Source of the DNA: Bretschneidera sinensis
Lineage: Eukaryota; Streptophyta; Magnoliopsida; Brassicales; Akaniaceae
Assembly (NCBI GenBank): GCA_023935145.1
Contig: CM043697.1
Span: 48,899,001-48,963,000 of the forward strand
Length of the DNA: 64,000 bases
Direction: 5' to 3'
This document shows, one piece after another, positions 44,871-56,585 of this stretch (its first letter is position 1; the number at the start of each line of letters is the position of its first letter). Made by a program: the position numbers and the translations under genes. Below the pieces are notes generated by a model. It worked only from the letters and a program-made list of their open reading frames with translations. It ran no database searches and was not told the origin of the DNA.

Positions 44871-46160
44871 AAGGATTTTTTTTTCTCTGGAAGTTAAAAA
44901 AAAAAGCTAGGTCTTACTACCCGCAAAGAAGCCTAGGACATGATGAAGAACTTTTCAATATTTGATACGTGAAGGACATGACAAGTGAATGAAACCAATA
45001 GCTACCCACGAACAAAATAATCATTGTCCTTCTTAATGAGGTTTTCCCCTCTATCAATAGAAATCTTCGAAAATTGCCAATAAGTACCACTAAAATTAGA
45101 TCAAAATGCTTATTGTAGAGACAATGAAGATTGAATCTAAGACCAGAAGTCCAACTTAACTGGTCCAAATTTCTCAAGCAAACAGATTTACACATATAAG
45201 GTTTCACTGAACATAGTGAATCTAGACACAACTTTCCACAACCAATAAATGATATAATCAATGATTCAACATTACAAATTGGCTTTTTTTTCTGGGGGGT
45301 TGGGGGGAAGCCTACCATGTAACAAAACTCACAAATATCACTACAACATACATAGACCTAACTTACCTTAAGCTGAGAGTAATGTATGTTTTGATAGACA
45401 AATATCAAAGAGATCTACAATACGATAATTTCACCGTACACGAATTTAAACTAGAAAATTCATGAAGATAAGCACAATGATTCCAAGGAGGAAAGCAAAT
45501 TTTCCCTACCACATCACATGTTCCTCGCCAAACAGACCAAAATTATTATTAATGCCTTACTTCGTAGTATATCCACATGCAGTTGCACGTATTTAACGCA
45601 AAAAATTAAGACATTTTACAGCAATTACGCACCAATTTTCATTATATTGCACAAAATCAAATAAATTTCAAAAAATATAACAACAAAAAAACATTTCTAT
45701 CAAACTCATCGACCAGTTAATAAAAAACCCAAAACCAAATAACGAGAGATAACGCATCAAATTGAAATTTGAACCCTAAAATTCACCTCACAAACAATCA
45801 TTTATTCATAAAGCCAACTCGAACTGCACTTGTCCACCTTAAAAATAAGACCCAGTTCGAATTTAGCACAAGGAACAATGGCTATTAAATAATTCGAAAA
45901 GAAAATCAAAATTCAAAGCAATTTCCTACAGATAACGGCCAAAACACGAGTGAAATTACCAAAATTCTATCAGTCTTGCCTCGCACAGAGATAGATATGC
46001 TTTACCTGAAAACGAAGACAAGTGAATAACACGAGATTTGGGCTCTGTTATTCAAGATTTCTTCAAACACAAACAAACACAGAGAGAGAGAAAGACAGTA
46101 GCTTAAGATTGCCTGAGAAGATATGCGAGAGAGGAGAGAGATGTGCACAACTAAAGAAAC

Positions 46161-46920
46161 GCCGAATTACAAAAACAATTTTAATAGTGTTAGTAATCTG
46201 TTGTGTATCTAACAAACAAGTAATGTTATTATTTCCATTGAGCGTTACATTGTCCTTTCTAGCATTTGCTTACCCTAAAATGGAATAGGCATGGGGATAT
46301 TCCTATCTGCTTCAGATTGGTATTTTCGTTATTCTAAAAATTCTGAATTCCTACTACTTGCCCGACACGTTCTTCGCATGTGGTTGAAAAATGATTTTGT
46401 TTTCTTTTTCTTTGTTTTGGATTTCAACTCAAGCCATTACTAGATTTTGACACAGGTACATCTGACAAAATCTTCAAAATTGAATCAGTAGATAGAATTT
46501 AATATTTCAACACGCGCCACGAGTATTATTATGTTTTTAAACAAAAAAACGAAATGATGAGATTAAAGAAAATAAAAAAATATACAAATTAATCAAAATC
46601 TATTTTGATAGATATAACATCATTCTCAATAATCTTAAAAAATTAAAAGAGTCAAATTATATAGCATTAAAAAAATATCTATCAACCACATTTTAAAAAA
46701 AACATTTAACAAAATCAACAAAAAGATTCCCTTAACGTTAAGAGAAAAAACGTATTTTCCCCAAGAAAAATATAAGAATTAGGAAAATCTTTCGAACCCA
46801 CAATCCTTAATGCTGACTTGAGCTCTAAGAAAGAAAAAAAGATTAAAAAAAAAGCATATACGGGTTTGACGTTTAATCCAAAGGGAGAGGAAGCGAAAGA
46901 GAGGAGGAAAAATGAATATG
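46161..46920. other. Intergenic region upstream of SKIP30
   Basis: Likely holds the SKIP30 promoter on the minus strand. AT-rich with poly-A/T runs; no TATA box could be assigned with confidence. Confidence 0.35.
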
Positions 46921-47415
46921 TAGGGCATGTTTGGGTAATAGTTTTCTGTTTTCAATTTTTGAAAATGAAAACTGAAAACAATTTCCTGATGTTTTCTGAA
47001 GAAAACATGTTTGGATAACTGTAACTCAAAAACTGTTTCCAAAATAGAAAACAATAAAATGTTGTTTGGATAATTTTATTTTGAAAACTGTCTTCATACA
47101 CTTTATAATTATTTTTAGTTTTGAGTTTAAATTTAAAATCTATATTAATTTTATTTCTCATATTTATTAAATAATTAAGAATAATTAATATTATTTTATT
47201 TTCAAAATTTTAATATTTTTTATATACCATAGAAAAAGAATGAAACAGAAAAGTGAACATTAATTTTATGACTATTTTTCGAAAATTATATCAAAAAAAC
47301 ACCAATTTAAAGTTTTCAAAAATTGATTTTTAATAACTAATTTTTTAAAAACTGTTTTAAAAAATTAATTTTAAAAACTGTAAAAGGTTTTCGAAAATCG
47401 AAAAATCTAAACATG
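46921..47415 (+). mobile_element. MITE-like repeat, fuller copy
   Basis: Starts AGGGCATGTTTGGGTAATAG and ends TCTAAACATGTCTTTCC, giving imperfect inverted ends around GRCATGTTTRG. Internal blocks of GAAAAC/GTTTTC are repeated in both orientations. The left ~310 bp recurs inverted at 13520-13858. It is non-coding; superfamily not assigned. Confidence 0.65.
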
Positions 47416-48318
47416 TCTTTCCTTATTTTGTACTTTATCACAATCTGGTACTAGAGAGAGTTGGCAACTGTTAATAACTACAAGTATGCAAGAGAGAATG
47501 AGATGAGGAAGTAGGATGTTGCCTACTATTCACAAAGGTGGGTGGGTTTAAAACTGGAAGGCATTTGCAAGTGATGGAATTTATGTGGAAGTTACAAACA
47601 TACTATCACAGTGAAATGTGGGTTTTTATGACATTTTTATTCATAATAGTATGCTAAATCTATAATTGTTAAATAGGAGTTAAATAGACATTTTATTAGG
47701 TGGACGCTAAAAGAGTGTTTTTGTTTAATAGTATAGATAGATAATATTTGGAATCAAATATACCTATAAAAAAGTATTTTTTTTTTTAAAAAAGAAAAAC
47801 AAATCAAATATAATCTTCGTAAAAATAAAAATGACATATTATGTAACCAAAAGGGTGATTTTTAAATTATGATAAGCAATATGAATATATTTTATTACGT
47901 TTGGTTGTCTAAAATTAAAGTTTGGAATTAGAATTTAAGTGAAACCATTTTTTTTAACATAAAAATAGTTTAAAATACAATAATTTCATTTCTAAGCATC
48001 AATTCCACACAACCAACTATAGTGTTTACGTTTTTGAAAGCAGCACGAACATCTAAACAAGAAAAAAAATCATTTAATGGCTGTATGATATAGCAATGGA
48101 TCCATAAAGTTTATAAAATGTTAAGTATTTTATTTTGGAAAAAAATAAGAAAAAACATATTTAATAATTATATATATATATAGAAATTATTATATCAAAA
48201 TTATAGTTTTTGTAATTATTTAAAACTAGAAATTAATTTACCAATATATTATAAAAGGAGATAAAGGAATGATGGTAGCACGAATAACAAATTAAAACAA
48301 TAATAATAATTCAGTACT
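47416..48318. other. AT-rich intergenic DNA, nothing recognised
   Basis: Poly-T/A runs only; no coding phrase or repeat terminus was found. Confidence 0.4.
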
Positions 48319-48574
48319 TGTTAAGGACAATCACTTCCAACTTGATTAAATGTATATCAAATATTATGTAAATGTATATATTTCCTGATATAAATAATAT
48401 TAGGAAATCCTAGTTCTAATGTAAATAGAAAACCTAGTTTTAATATAAATAGGAAACCTAGTTCTAATGTAAAAAGAAAGCCCTTATATACATACTTTAT
48501 AAATATGAGCCCTTACTATTGCAACACTACGCAGTTAGTAAACACAAACCCTAATTTTTCTTTTACTTTCTTCA
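48319..48574 (+). repeat. copia LTR with internal 25-bp triplication
   Basis: Ends TTCA next to the primer site. Contains three ~25-bp copies of CCTAGTTCTAATGTAAATAG-type sequence (48411-48480), and TATAAATATGAG at ~48500 as a TATA box. Confidence 0.75.
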
Positions 48575-48639
48575 TGGTATTAGAACAGTAAGATCCTAAA
48601 CCCTAAACACTGCTCTCTTCTCCTAAACCCTAAATAATG

Positions 48640-49031
48640 AAAAATTTCCTAACCCGACCTCTTTTCAACCTACAATACATTCTCTGACCTCACTTTGATA
48701 GTTTGCGTACCGAACTACTTTTATGGGAACAACGACTAAAATATATTAGGGCCGCTTTTCAGTCTCATGACCCTCTTACAGCCCTTGCCACCACCACTAC
48801 CTTAGGCGCTTCTCATGGTCGTGGCAGGGGTCGCTCAGACTATCAGAGTCGTGGACGCAATACTGGTCGTGGTGACTCCACTCAACATGGTTCAGGTACT
48901 AATCACTCCTTTAATTATTATCTTATATTTAATCGATCTGTTGGTACTTCCTCTTACAATCATGAAGGTCTATTGGGTTGCATCCTGGATCCTCCTCCAT
49001 GTCGTGTCAGATTTGTCACACTACAGGTCAC
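48640..49031 (+). pseudogene. copia gag C-terminal part, left of the gypsy insertion
   Basis: Reads FDSLRTELLLWEQRLKYI, then a Gly/Arg-rich stretch (HGRGRGRSDYQSRGRNTGRG). The first half of a CX2CX4HX4C zinc knuckle begins at 49005 and is cut after 27 bases by the gypsy element. The remaining 15 bases lie at 56072-56086. The zinc-knuckle codons are in a different frame from the preceding Gly/Arg stretch, so a frameshift is also present. Confidence 0.85.
49027..49031 (+). other. Target duplication GTCAC, left
   Basis: Perfect match to 56067-56071, on either side of the gypsy element. Confidence 0.9.
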
Positions 49032-50419
49032 TAATGAGAGTCAGAAAATGCATCTTAATAGTGTTTATTTTTTAGCATTTAGATTTGATTTAGGGCTAGA
49101 TTACACATTTATGCCTTAATAATTCTTAAGTGTCATTCTTGGTATATTGATTTATTTCGATGCATTTTCAAGTATTTTGGGTTTAAAAGAGATGAAAAAG
49201 CTAACATTGATTAAAGCACGAAGATTCTATGCATCTCGAAGTGAAGGAATGCTTTCGAAAGGATAAAATGAAGAAAAACCTATTTTTAGGGTTTTGTGCC
49301 GCGGCACTAAAGATTTACGTCGTGATCACCCGAATCATTGAGAATCTGGGTTCAGGCGGTTGCGTCGCGGCGAGGCATGGTGCGCCGTGATCACCCGAAT
49401 CATTTAGAATCTGGGTTCAGGCGGTTGCGTCGCGGCAAGGCATGGTTTGCACCATGCCGCAGGAGTGTTTCTACAGCCGTGCCACGGCGCCACTGTCCTA
49501 TGCCGCAGTGCGGATGCGATTTCTCTGTTTCTAGTTTACGATCTTATTAGGACTTTAATGATATTTCTTGACCCGAAAATACCCTTGAACCTTCTGGGGT
49601 ATTAATAGAACACTTAGGGTTTGCTGAAAAGGAGGCTGGGATTAAGAGAGCTGCCATCTTCTTCTTCCTCAAGGTGATCAAAGATGAACCCCATGTCCAA
49701 CTAAACTCCAAGCAAGGCGAAAGAATTAATTTCTAGGTGTAGTTGTTCTTATTTCTATCTTTGATTCAGTTGTATGGATTAATTGTTAAAGATTGTTTAT
49801 GATTTACTCTTTGATTAAATAAGAAGGATTTGAGTTCATATGATAGCTGCAATTTACGTTCTTCTTCTTTTAGATTTTCTTAATCCGGTGATTGCATTTT
49901 TCTTCTCCATATAAGTATAGTCAAGCTTTTCTTATGTCAAAGTTGTTAGATGCAATTGATTTCGGTAAATCTATCTTATAGGTTTGTCCATTACTGCAAT
50001 ATTATTATTGAAATATATTGTCGCTTCTTAATAATTTATAAGATAAATCTTGTGTGTTTGAATTGGAATTAAAGAGTAATTTGTAGTAATTACATTAGGG
50101 TGTTTATGTGCTTTGATTGAATATTTACCAATTGCTTGTTTGAGATGTGAAACTAGCAATTGAGATAAAACATTTGAGTCAAAATAGGAGTAAGGAAACA
50201 AACTTAGGAAGGATTTCTGGAACCTTGTTATTTCTTTATCGAATTCTTCATCATATTTTCACAACTCTCTCATATAATTTCATTCGTAAAACTCAGATTT
50301 TCTTATTTGAATTTTATCGTTTAGTGTTAAGGTTTACACTTTCTCTTATAGTTCGCTTTCCTCGTGGGATCGACACCTCAGCTATACACAATAATCGCAT
50401 GTTAGTTTCAATGTTATCT
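49032..50419 (+). repeat. 5' LTR of gypsy copy B
   Basis: Longer than its partner mainly because of a ~64-bp direct duplication at 49321-49450 (two copies of GTGATCACCCGAATCATT...GGCGAGGCATGG). The partner and LTR A have one copy. Confidence 0.9.
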
Positions 50420-51596
50420 TTTTGAATAACAGAGCCCAAATAATAAGAAGATGCATTCCGGATATGAAAATTGATAGTGTGTTAACTTTTTGTCATACCT
50501 ATGCTTGTGGTGGTCATTTTTTTTATTACAAAGACAACCACAAAAATTTTGCAATGCGGTTTTTATTGGCTTACTTTATTCAAGGATGCTAATGAGTTTT
50601 GTCATTCATGTGAAAGACGTCAAAAGCTAGGTTCATTGTCCTGCCGTCATATGATGCCTCTCAACCCGATCTTAGTGGTGGAAATCTTTGATTGTTGGGG
50701 GATCGATTTTATAGGACCATTCCCACCTTCTTTTGGGTATCTTTACATTTTGCTTGTCGTTGATTATGTTTCTAAATGGGTTGAAGCTATACCGCCGCAC
50801 TAATGATAATAAAGTTGTTGTTAAATTTCTTAAAGATCATATTTTATCTAGGTACAGTACTTCATGTGTTATAATTAGTGATCAAGGGTCACATTTTTGT
50901 AACCGTTCTTTTGAGGCTTTGATGCGCAGGTATGGAGTCACCCATAAGGTTTCTACAGCTTATCATCCACAAACTAATGGCCAAGTGGAACTTGCAAATA
51001 GGGAGATTAAGCGAATACTTGAAAGAAGGGTAAATCCAAATCGAAAAGATTGGTCTTTGCACCTATCTGATGTGCTTTGCGCATATCGGACAGCATACAA
51101 GACAGTTCTTGGAGCATCTCGTTATCGATTGGTATTCGACAAAGCATGTCACTTATCGGTAGAACTTGAGCATAGAGCATATTGGGCTATTCGAAATTTT
51201 AACTATGACTTGAAGATGTTAGGTGAGGATAGGAAAATGCAACTTTGTGAACTTGCAGAGTTGAGGGATGATGCATATGATAATGTTAAGGACTTAAAGT
51301 CAAGAATGAAAGCGGTACATGATCAGAAAATACTCCGGAAATTTTTTGAAGAAGATAATCGAGTTTTTCTTTATGACTCTCGGTTACACTTCCATCCGGG
51401 AAAATTGCGATCACTATGGAAGGGACCTTATGTTGTGAAGAGTGTTTTTCCCAATGGAGTGGTAGAGGTTGAAGGTCCCTCCAACGGTCGTGCATTTCGA
51501 GTTAATGGCCAAAGGTTGAAGCTCTACTTGGAACATGAATGTGTTAAAGATAGGCCCGAAGAGATCTCTTTGGTGCCCCTGGTTTATCATTTTTAA
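50420..51596 (+). pseudogene. Gypsy integrase remnant
   Basis: The HHCC zinc finger is readable across frames (H..TYACGGHF, then FCHSCERRQKLGSL at 50600-50640). The catalytic core has [13 protein letters not shown] (first Asp, ~50700), [11 protein letters not shown] (second Asp, ~50880) and [20 protein letters not shown] (Glu, ~50985). A C-terminal part with [17 protein letters not shown] resembles the usual GPY/F module. One frameshift at ~50790 separates the first Asp from the rest, and another separates the zinc finger. 50733-51596 stays open for 287 codons. Confidence 0.88.
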
Positions 51597-52410
51597 TCGA
51601 GTACTTTTGTTCCATTGTACATTAGTTTTAATTTTGTTGAATTTTTGTTTATTTTTAATTTTAGAACATTGCGGACATTGTTCCATTTTGGTTGGGGTGA
51701 ACGCACTTGTTTTTGTTAATTTTAGCATTTTGTTTTTAGTTTAGTTTTATTTTTATTTTTATTAGTTTTAGGTTTGTTTTTATTAAGTTTAATTTAGATT
51801 TTTATGCCTTTTTTTGTTAATTTTCAGCACAACAAGAAGGCTCCAGACCTCGTGCCTAGGCCCAAGGTCCCCGCATCTCGCCCACCCGCAACTCCCAGGA
51901 TTCAAGTTCTCGTGCCCGCGCCACGAGACAGGTAAGTGTGCATTGCAGCACACATGGGATTAAATTGGGAATTAGGTTTTCGCACCGCGGCACGGGTAAG
52001 TGTGCATCACGACACGAAGTTGAGATCAGGTTTTTTAAAAATCCCATTTTCCCCTCATTTTTCTTCATTCTTTTTTAAAGACAAACGGCAACTCTACTCC
52101 TTTCTCTCAATTTCTCTCCAAATCAATCTTTACCTATTTATTTTTTTCTCATTCTTTCTTGATTCTAACACATTCCTTGAGGAATTCTTCACTTAGATTG
52201 AAGATTTTGCTGCAAATTTGTCCGCAAAGCTTTAGGTCCAAGAGGATTTTGGGGAATTCAAGTGGATTTTGAGTTTGTGGGTATTCTCTCCGACTTTGGG
52301 CCGATTATTTATCAAGTAAGGTCGATTTCCTTCTCTTTGTTGTGGATTTGTGGTATTTGAGTGGTTGCATTTGAATTATTTACCTTGTCTTAGAACAATT
52401 TGATTCAAAT
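51597..52410 (+). other. Non-coding spacer between pol and the downstream ORF
   Basis: T-rich tract, then 51840-52010 with two GCACGAG/GTGCATTGCAGCACA-type segments. 52080-52200 is pyrimidine-rich (CTCTACTCCTTTCTCTCAATT), which may act as a leader for the downstream ORF. No coding phrase was found. Confidence 0.5.
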
Positions 52411-53060
52411 GGCTTCTAAAACTAAGAGACAAAGGGGGAAACAACCTCAAGAGTTTGATGATAGTAAATTTGTCCGTTTTAATGCTAGTGAGTTAGTTTA
52501 ATGCTTACTAAGAAACTCATTCCTGAAGGAGGTTTCAATATCACAGAGAGGGGGAACCCAATTTTGTTTAAGATGATTGCTGATAGGAATTGGGGTGAAT
52601 TTGGGGGACAACCACCTAATTCCATTATTAATGTGGTTAGAGAATTTTATGCTAATGCAGAAGAGCATAGGAACGGAAAAGTGATGGTTAGAAAAAAAAC
52701 AATTTCCTTTAACAGTGCATCTATTAACAGGTTTTATGGGATGCCCGACATTAAGAATAACGAATATATTGCTTATTCATCTAATGTTGACTATGATGAG
52801 GTTTGTAATACACTCTGTGTTCCGGGCTCGACTTGGAAGATGTTGGGTGGCAAACCTAAGACCTTGCTAGGTACTTCTTTGACTATGAATGCTCAGGCTT
52901 AGCAATACTTTGTGTGTTAGAAGATGATTCCCGCTACGCATTATAACGATGCTACTGTTGATAGGGCTATTCTGATTTATGCTATTTTGACGGGTTTGAC
53001 TATTGATGTGGGCTGAATTATGTTTGATTCTATCATCCATACTATGAGACATAAGCTTGG
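52411..53060 (+). pseudogene. ORF of the 'putative plant transposon protein' type
   Basis: From ATG at 52410 it reads MASKTKRQRGKQPQEFDDSKFV, meets a stop at 52500, and continues from 52501 for 133 codons (ITERGNPILFKMIADRNW, VVREFYANAEEHRNGKVMVRKK, FNSASINRFYGMPD). This wording matches the domain often labelled putative plant transposon protein, found downstream of pol in Athila relatives. Its function is unknown. A stop at 52900 is followed by more family text to 53060 (GLTIDVG.IMFDSI), after which the C-terminal part, seen at 1161-1412 in copy A, is missing. Confidence 0.7.
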
Positions 53061-54745
53061 TTTATGTTAGAGATCGAAATTTCAAAAAAAGGAACAATAT
53101 GGAGTTCGAATGGTTATGCACAATTTTCGGCTTTCTCGCACTATTGGGAGTTTTCTTTACCTCTTCTTTTTTTTATCTCGACTTTTTTCTTTCACAATGG
53201 AGACAATGCAAATCATAAGTTGGGGGTGGAGGAAACACATTTCATATTTCATACCATTAAATTTTTTTGTGTCACTTTCCTTTTTTTTCATCCTATTTCA
53301 TATCATTGAATTGTTTGGTGTCACTTTCCCTTTTTCGTTTTAATTCGTTTGTTAGGATAAATTGTTAAAAAAAAATTTATATTTAGTTTTGTTTGTTCTT
53401 AGTATGCTTTGTGTTAGTTTTGGAGTTAATTTACATGTCAATGATATGAGTTTAATGGAGATAGTATATACCGTTTAGAAGATGTTAAATCTTGCTTCGG
53501 TTTGAGAATAATTTTAAGTATTGATCTTCATTTAGTTTGAGACTCTGGTTTGCGGTAAGATTGCATGATTAGTCTAAAACATTTAGAGAAGTTTTTTGTG
53601 CGAATGTTTTGTGAATAATCATTTAGTTTGAGAGTCTGGTTTGCGGTAAGATTGCATAATTAGTCTAAAACATTTAGAGAAGTTTTATGTGCGAATGTTT
53701 TGTGAATAATTATATGGTCTTGACAAGCTCTAGAACTTATTTGATAATCACTTGAGGCAAAATCCTAGAATGCACACTACTTAGAATATGATGTAGGCCA
53801 TCTTTGGACCGTTTGAGCCTTTCAAGCTTACTTTTGTTATATTTATCACTAGTTACCTGTTTGAGCCCTTTTAAAAAAATTTAGCCTTGTTTATTTCGAT
53901 AGCTCATTTACTTAGCTTTATGAGCCTAAAAATATTTTATCCCTACCTTTCTTTTAAGAGAACTCAATTTATACACATTTGTTGAGAAGTACGTAAGAGG
54001 AGTAAGGGTGGAAACGAAAAAATATTACTACCATAACCTAAGTACTTTAAAAGAGATAGGTTGGGGGTTGTGGAAAATAGTAAAGAATGAAAACGGATGT
54101 GAATGGTTATGTGCTAGAAAAGAAAAAAAAAGTGTTAAATTATTGGGAAAAATGCTCGAAAAATGGTTGAATGAGTTGGGTGCTGAAGTAAGGTTATTTA
54201 GTGCTTATAAAAGTTGTGTTAAAATTAAGAGACTGAGTTTTTTTACTTGTTTAGTCCTTCCTATTTAATCCTTCCCGTTCTTTCTTGACCTTTACCTTAG
54301 CCTGACGTTACAAGCCTATTAAAGACCTATTGATCCGATGTAGTGTGATTTTTCTACATTAGTGGAGAGTGATTTGAAAAGTGAGCCTATGGAGTTTGAT
54401 TTGTGATTGATGTCACGTTATTTAATACGTCTTTAGAGGCCAAGACTTGTATTCATGAATGTTGTGCATAAAATCATCCAGGTGTTTGGATTAATGGTTT
54501 GTGGTAAGATGGATGTCAAGAGTCGAAAACGAATATGAGGTTGATGTTTGGATTGTTTTTGGACTTGGGTAGTATTTAATGATTCTATGTGTTATGTGTT
54601 ATATGCAATTTTTAAGACAAAAAGTTGATTACTCTTGGATTAACGCTAACATTGCTTTGTTTTGTTTTGATTTCTAGTATAGAATTCATTTCATGTTTCT
54701 TTCACTTGAATTGCTAGGGACTAGCAATAAGCTAGTTGGGGGTTA
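53061..54745 (+). other. 3' non-coding tract of gypsy copy B
   Basis: Homologous to 1640-3189. Contains AAGTTGGGGGTGGAGG (53217) and ends AGTTGGGGGTTA before the LTR. 53520-53710 carries a local direct duplication of ~107 bp (TTTAGTTTGAGA.TCTGGTTTGCGG appears at 53528 and 53622). Confidence 0.75.
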
Positions 54746-56066
54746 TGATGAGAGTCAGAAAATGCATCTTAATAGTGTTTATTTGTTAGCATTTAGGGTT
54801 GATTTAGGCTGGATTACACATTTATTCCTTAATATTTCTTAAGTGTCATTCTTGGTATATTGATTTATTTTTATGCATTTTCAGGTATTTTAGGTTTAAA
54901 AGAGATGGAAAAGCTAACGTTGATTAAAGCATAAAGATTTTATGCACGTCAGAGTGAAGGAATGGTTTTGGAAGGATAAAATGAAGAAAAACCCATTTTT
55001 AGGGTTTTGTGCCGCGACACTAAAGATTTACGCCGCGGCCACCCGAATCATTGAGAATCTGGGTTCAGGCGGTTGCGCCTCGGCGAGGCATGATTTGCAC
55101 TTGGGCCTAGAAACGTTTCTACAGCCATGTCACAGCGCCCCTATTCTGTGCCGCAGTGCGGACACGATTTCCCTGTTTCTAGTTTACGACCTTATTAGGA
55201 CTTTAATGATATTTCTTGACCCGAAAATACCCTTGAACTTTCTGGGGTATTAATTGAACACTTAGGGTTTGCTGAAAAAGAGGTTGGGATTAAGAGAGCG
55301 ACCATCTTCTTCTTCCTCAAGGTGATCAAGGATGAACCTCATGTCCAACTAAACTCCTAGCAAGGCGAAAGGACGAATTTCTAGGTGTAGTTGTTCTTAT
55401 TTCTATCTTTGATTCAATTGTATGGATTGATTGTTAAACATTGTTCATGATTTACTCTTTGATTAAATAAGAAAGATTTGAGTTCATGTGACAGCTGCAA
55501 TTTATGTTCTTCTTCTCTTAGATTTTCTTAATCCGGTGATTGCATCTTTCTTCTTCATATAAGTCTAGTCAAGCTTTTCTTATGTCAAAGTTGTTAGCTG
55601 TAATTAATTTCAGTAGATCTATCTTATAGTTTTGTCCATTACTGCAGTATTATTATTGAAATATATTGTCACTTCTTGATAATTTATAAGATAGATCTTG
55701 TGTGTTTGAAATGGAATTAAAGAGTAATCTGTAGCAATTACATTAGGCTATTTATGTGCTTCGATTGAATATTTACCAATTGCTTGTTTGGGATGTGAAA
55801 CTAGTAATTGAGATAAAACATTTGAGTCAAGATAGGAGTAAGGCAACGAATTTAGGAAGGATTCCTGGAACCTTATTATTTCTTTATTGAATTCTTCATC
55901 ATATTTTCACAGCTCTCTCATATAATTTCATTCGTAAAACTCTGATTATCTTATTTGAATTTTATCGTTTATGTTAAGGTTTACACTTTCTCTTGTAGTT
56001 CGCTTTCCTCGTGAGATCGACACCTCAGCTATACACAATAATCGTGTGTTAGTTTGAGCGTTATCA
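54746..56066 (+). repeat. 3' LTR of gypsy copy B
   Basis: TGATGAGAGTC...GTTATCA, followed by GTCAC. The TATA box seen in LTR A is degraded here (TATTAATT at ~55245). Confidence 0.92.
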
Positions 56067-56071
56067 GTCAC

Positions 56072-56585
56072 CTTGCCTTCAATTGTCCACACATTTTCAA
56101 TCGTGTTGTTGTTTCACATGACTTGCCAAAATCATTTGCTACTATATCTCTTGATGAGTCTAATGCGCCCAGTGGTACCTTGATACAGCCACCTCAGCTC
56201 ACATGACTTCTCAGTCAGGTATACTTACTAGCCTTACACTTTATTTTGACAAAACTAAAATTTTGGTTTGTAACAGACAATTGCTTAAGTCTTTGTCTTA
56301 ACATTATCTTGCATGTATCCAAATTATCTCGCAACTTACTTTCTGTTAAACGTTTATGTTCCAATAACAACTATTCTGCTAATTTTGATACCTCTCAAGT
56401 TGTTATTAAGGATAAGAGTACGAGGAAAACTCTTCTCAAATCCTTCAATGATGGTGACTTATACCCCTTCCTCTAGATTCAGTCACTATCTCTTTTCTGG
56501 CGCTGGTCTCTCGTTAAGTTTCTGGTGATATTTGGCATCGTTGGCTAGGTCATTTAGGTCCCCATATGTTATCTATTTTACAAAC
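56072..56585 (+). pseudogene. copia gag/pol continuation, right of the gypsy insertion
   Basis: The first 15 bases complete the zinc knuckle. Then comes a linker (56090-56240), followed by ILHVSKLSRNLLSVKRLC and STRKTLLK...DGDLYPF. A GAG-pre-integrase block DIWHRWLGHLG lies at ~56527-56560. Stops at ~56200 and 56475 break it. Confidence 0.8.

Larger units (their letters stand above)
41094..46160 (-). other. Inferred SKIP30 leader: distal 5'UTR exon and ~4.8-kb 5'UTR intron
   Basis: On the minus strand, 46014-46160 is a GC-balanced, CT-repeat-rich tract (CTCTCTCTGTGTTTG) ending TTTTCAG|GTAAAGC. 41094-41165 begins after GTTTCAG and leads into the ATG. Joining them gives a normal short plant leader. 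The intron between holds two LINE pieces and a Harbinger-like element. 43100-44660 and 44880-46000 contain no recognised gene. A minus open stretch at 44917-45318 was not recognised. Confidence 0.45.
49032..56066 (+). mobile_element. Athila-like Ty3/gypsy element, internally deleted (copy B)
   Basis: Two LTRs (49032-50419, 54746-56066) with TGAT...ATCA-type termini, flanked by GTCAC on both sides. The left LTR has lost its canonical ends (TAAT..., ...ATCT). The interior goes straight from the left LTR into the integrase zinc finger, so primer site, gag, protease, reverse transcriptase and RNase H are deleted. After integrase come an ORF of the 'putative plant transposon protein' type and the G-run-bearing 3' tract. 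It is the same family as the element at 1-4505. The Athila assignment rests on layout and on the gag-protease of copy A. Confidence 0.92.
48319..56585 (+). mobile_element. Ty1/copia remnant split by a gypsy insertion
   Basis: LTR about 48319-48574 (TGTTAAGGAC...TTCTTCA), immediately followed by the primer site TGGTATTAGAACAG (48575). The gag tail follows up to 49031, then a gypsy element (49032-56066), then the rest of gag and the GAG-pre-integrase part of pol (56072-56585). Integrase core, reverse transcriptase, RNase H and the normal 3' LTR are missing. Instead, an inverted LTR fragment follows at 56577. The text between primer site and gag tail is also shortened. Confidence 0.85.

Noticed and set aside
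44917..45318. 133-codon minus frame as a gene
   Set aside because: No family match recognised, it sits between LINE debris in an inferred intron, and it starts in a G-run; treated as chance or unrecognised repeat.
46022..46288. Plus-strand 88-codon frame
   Set aside because: It overlaps the CT-rich minus-strand leader inferred for SKIP30 and has no recognisable motif.
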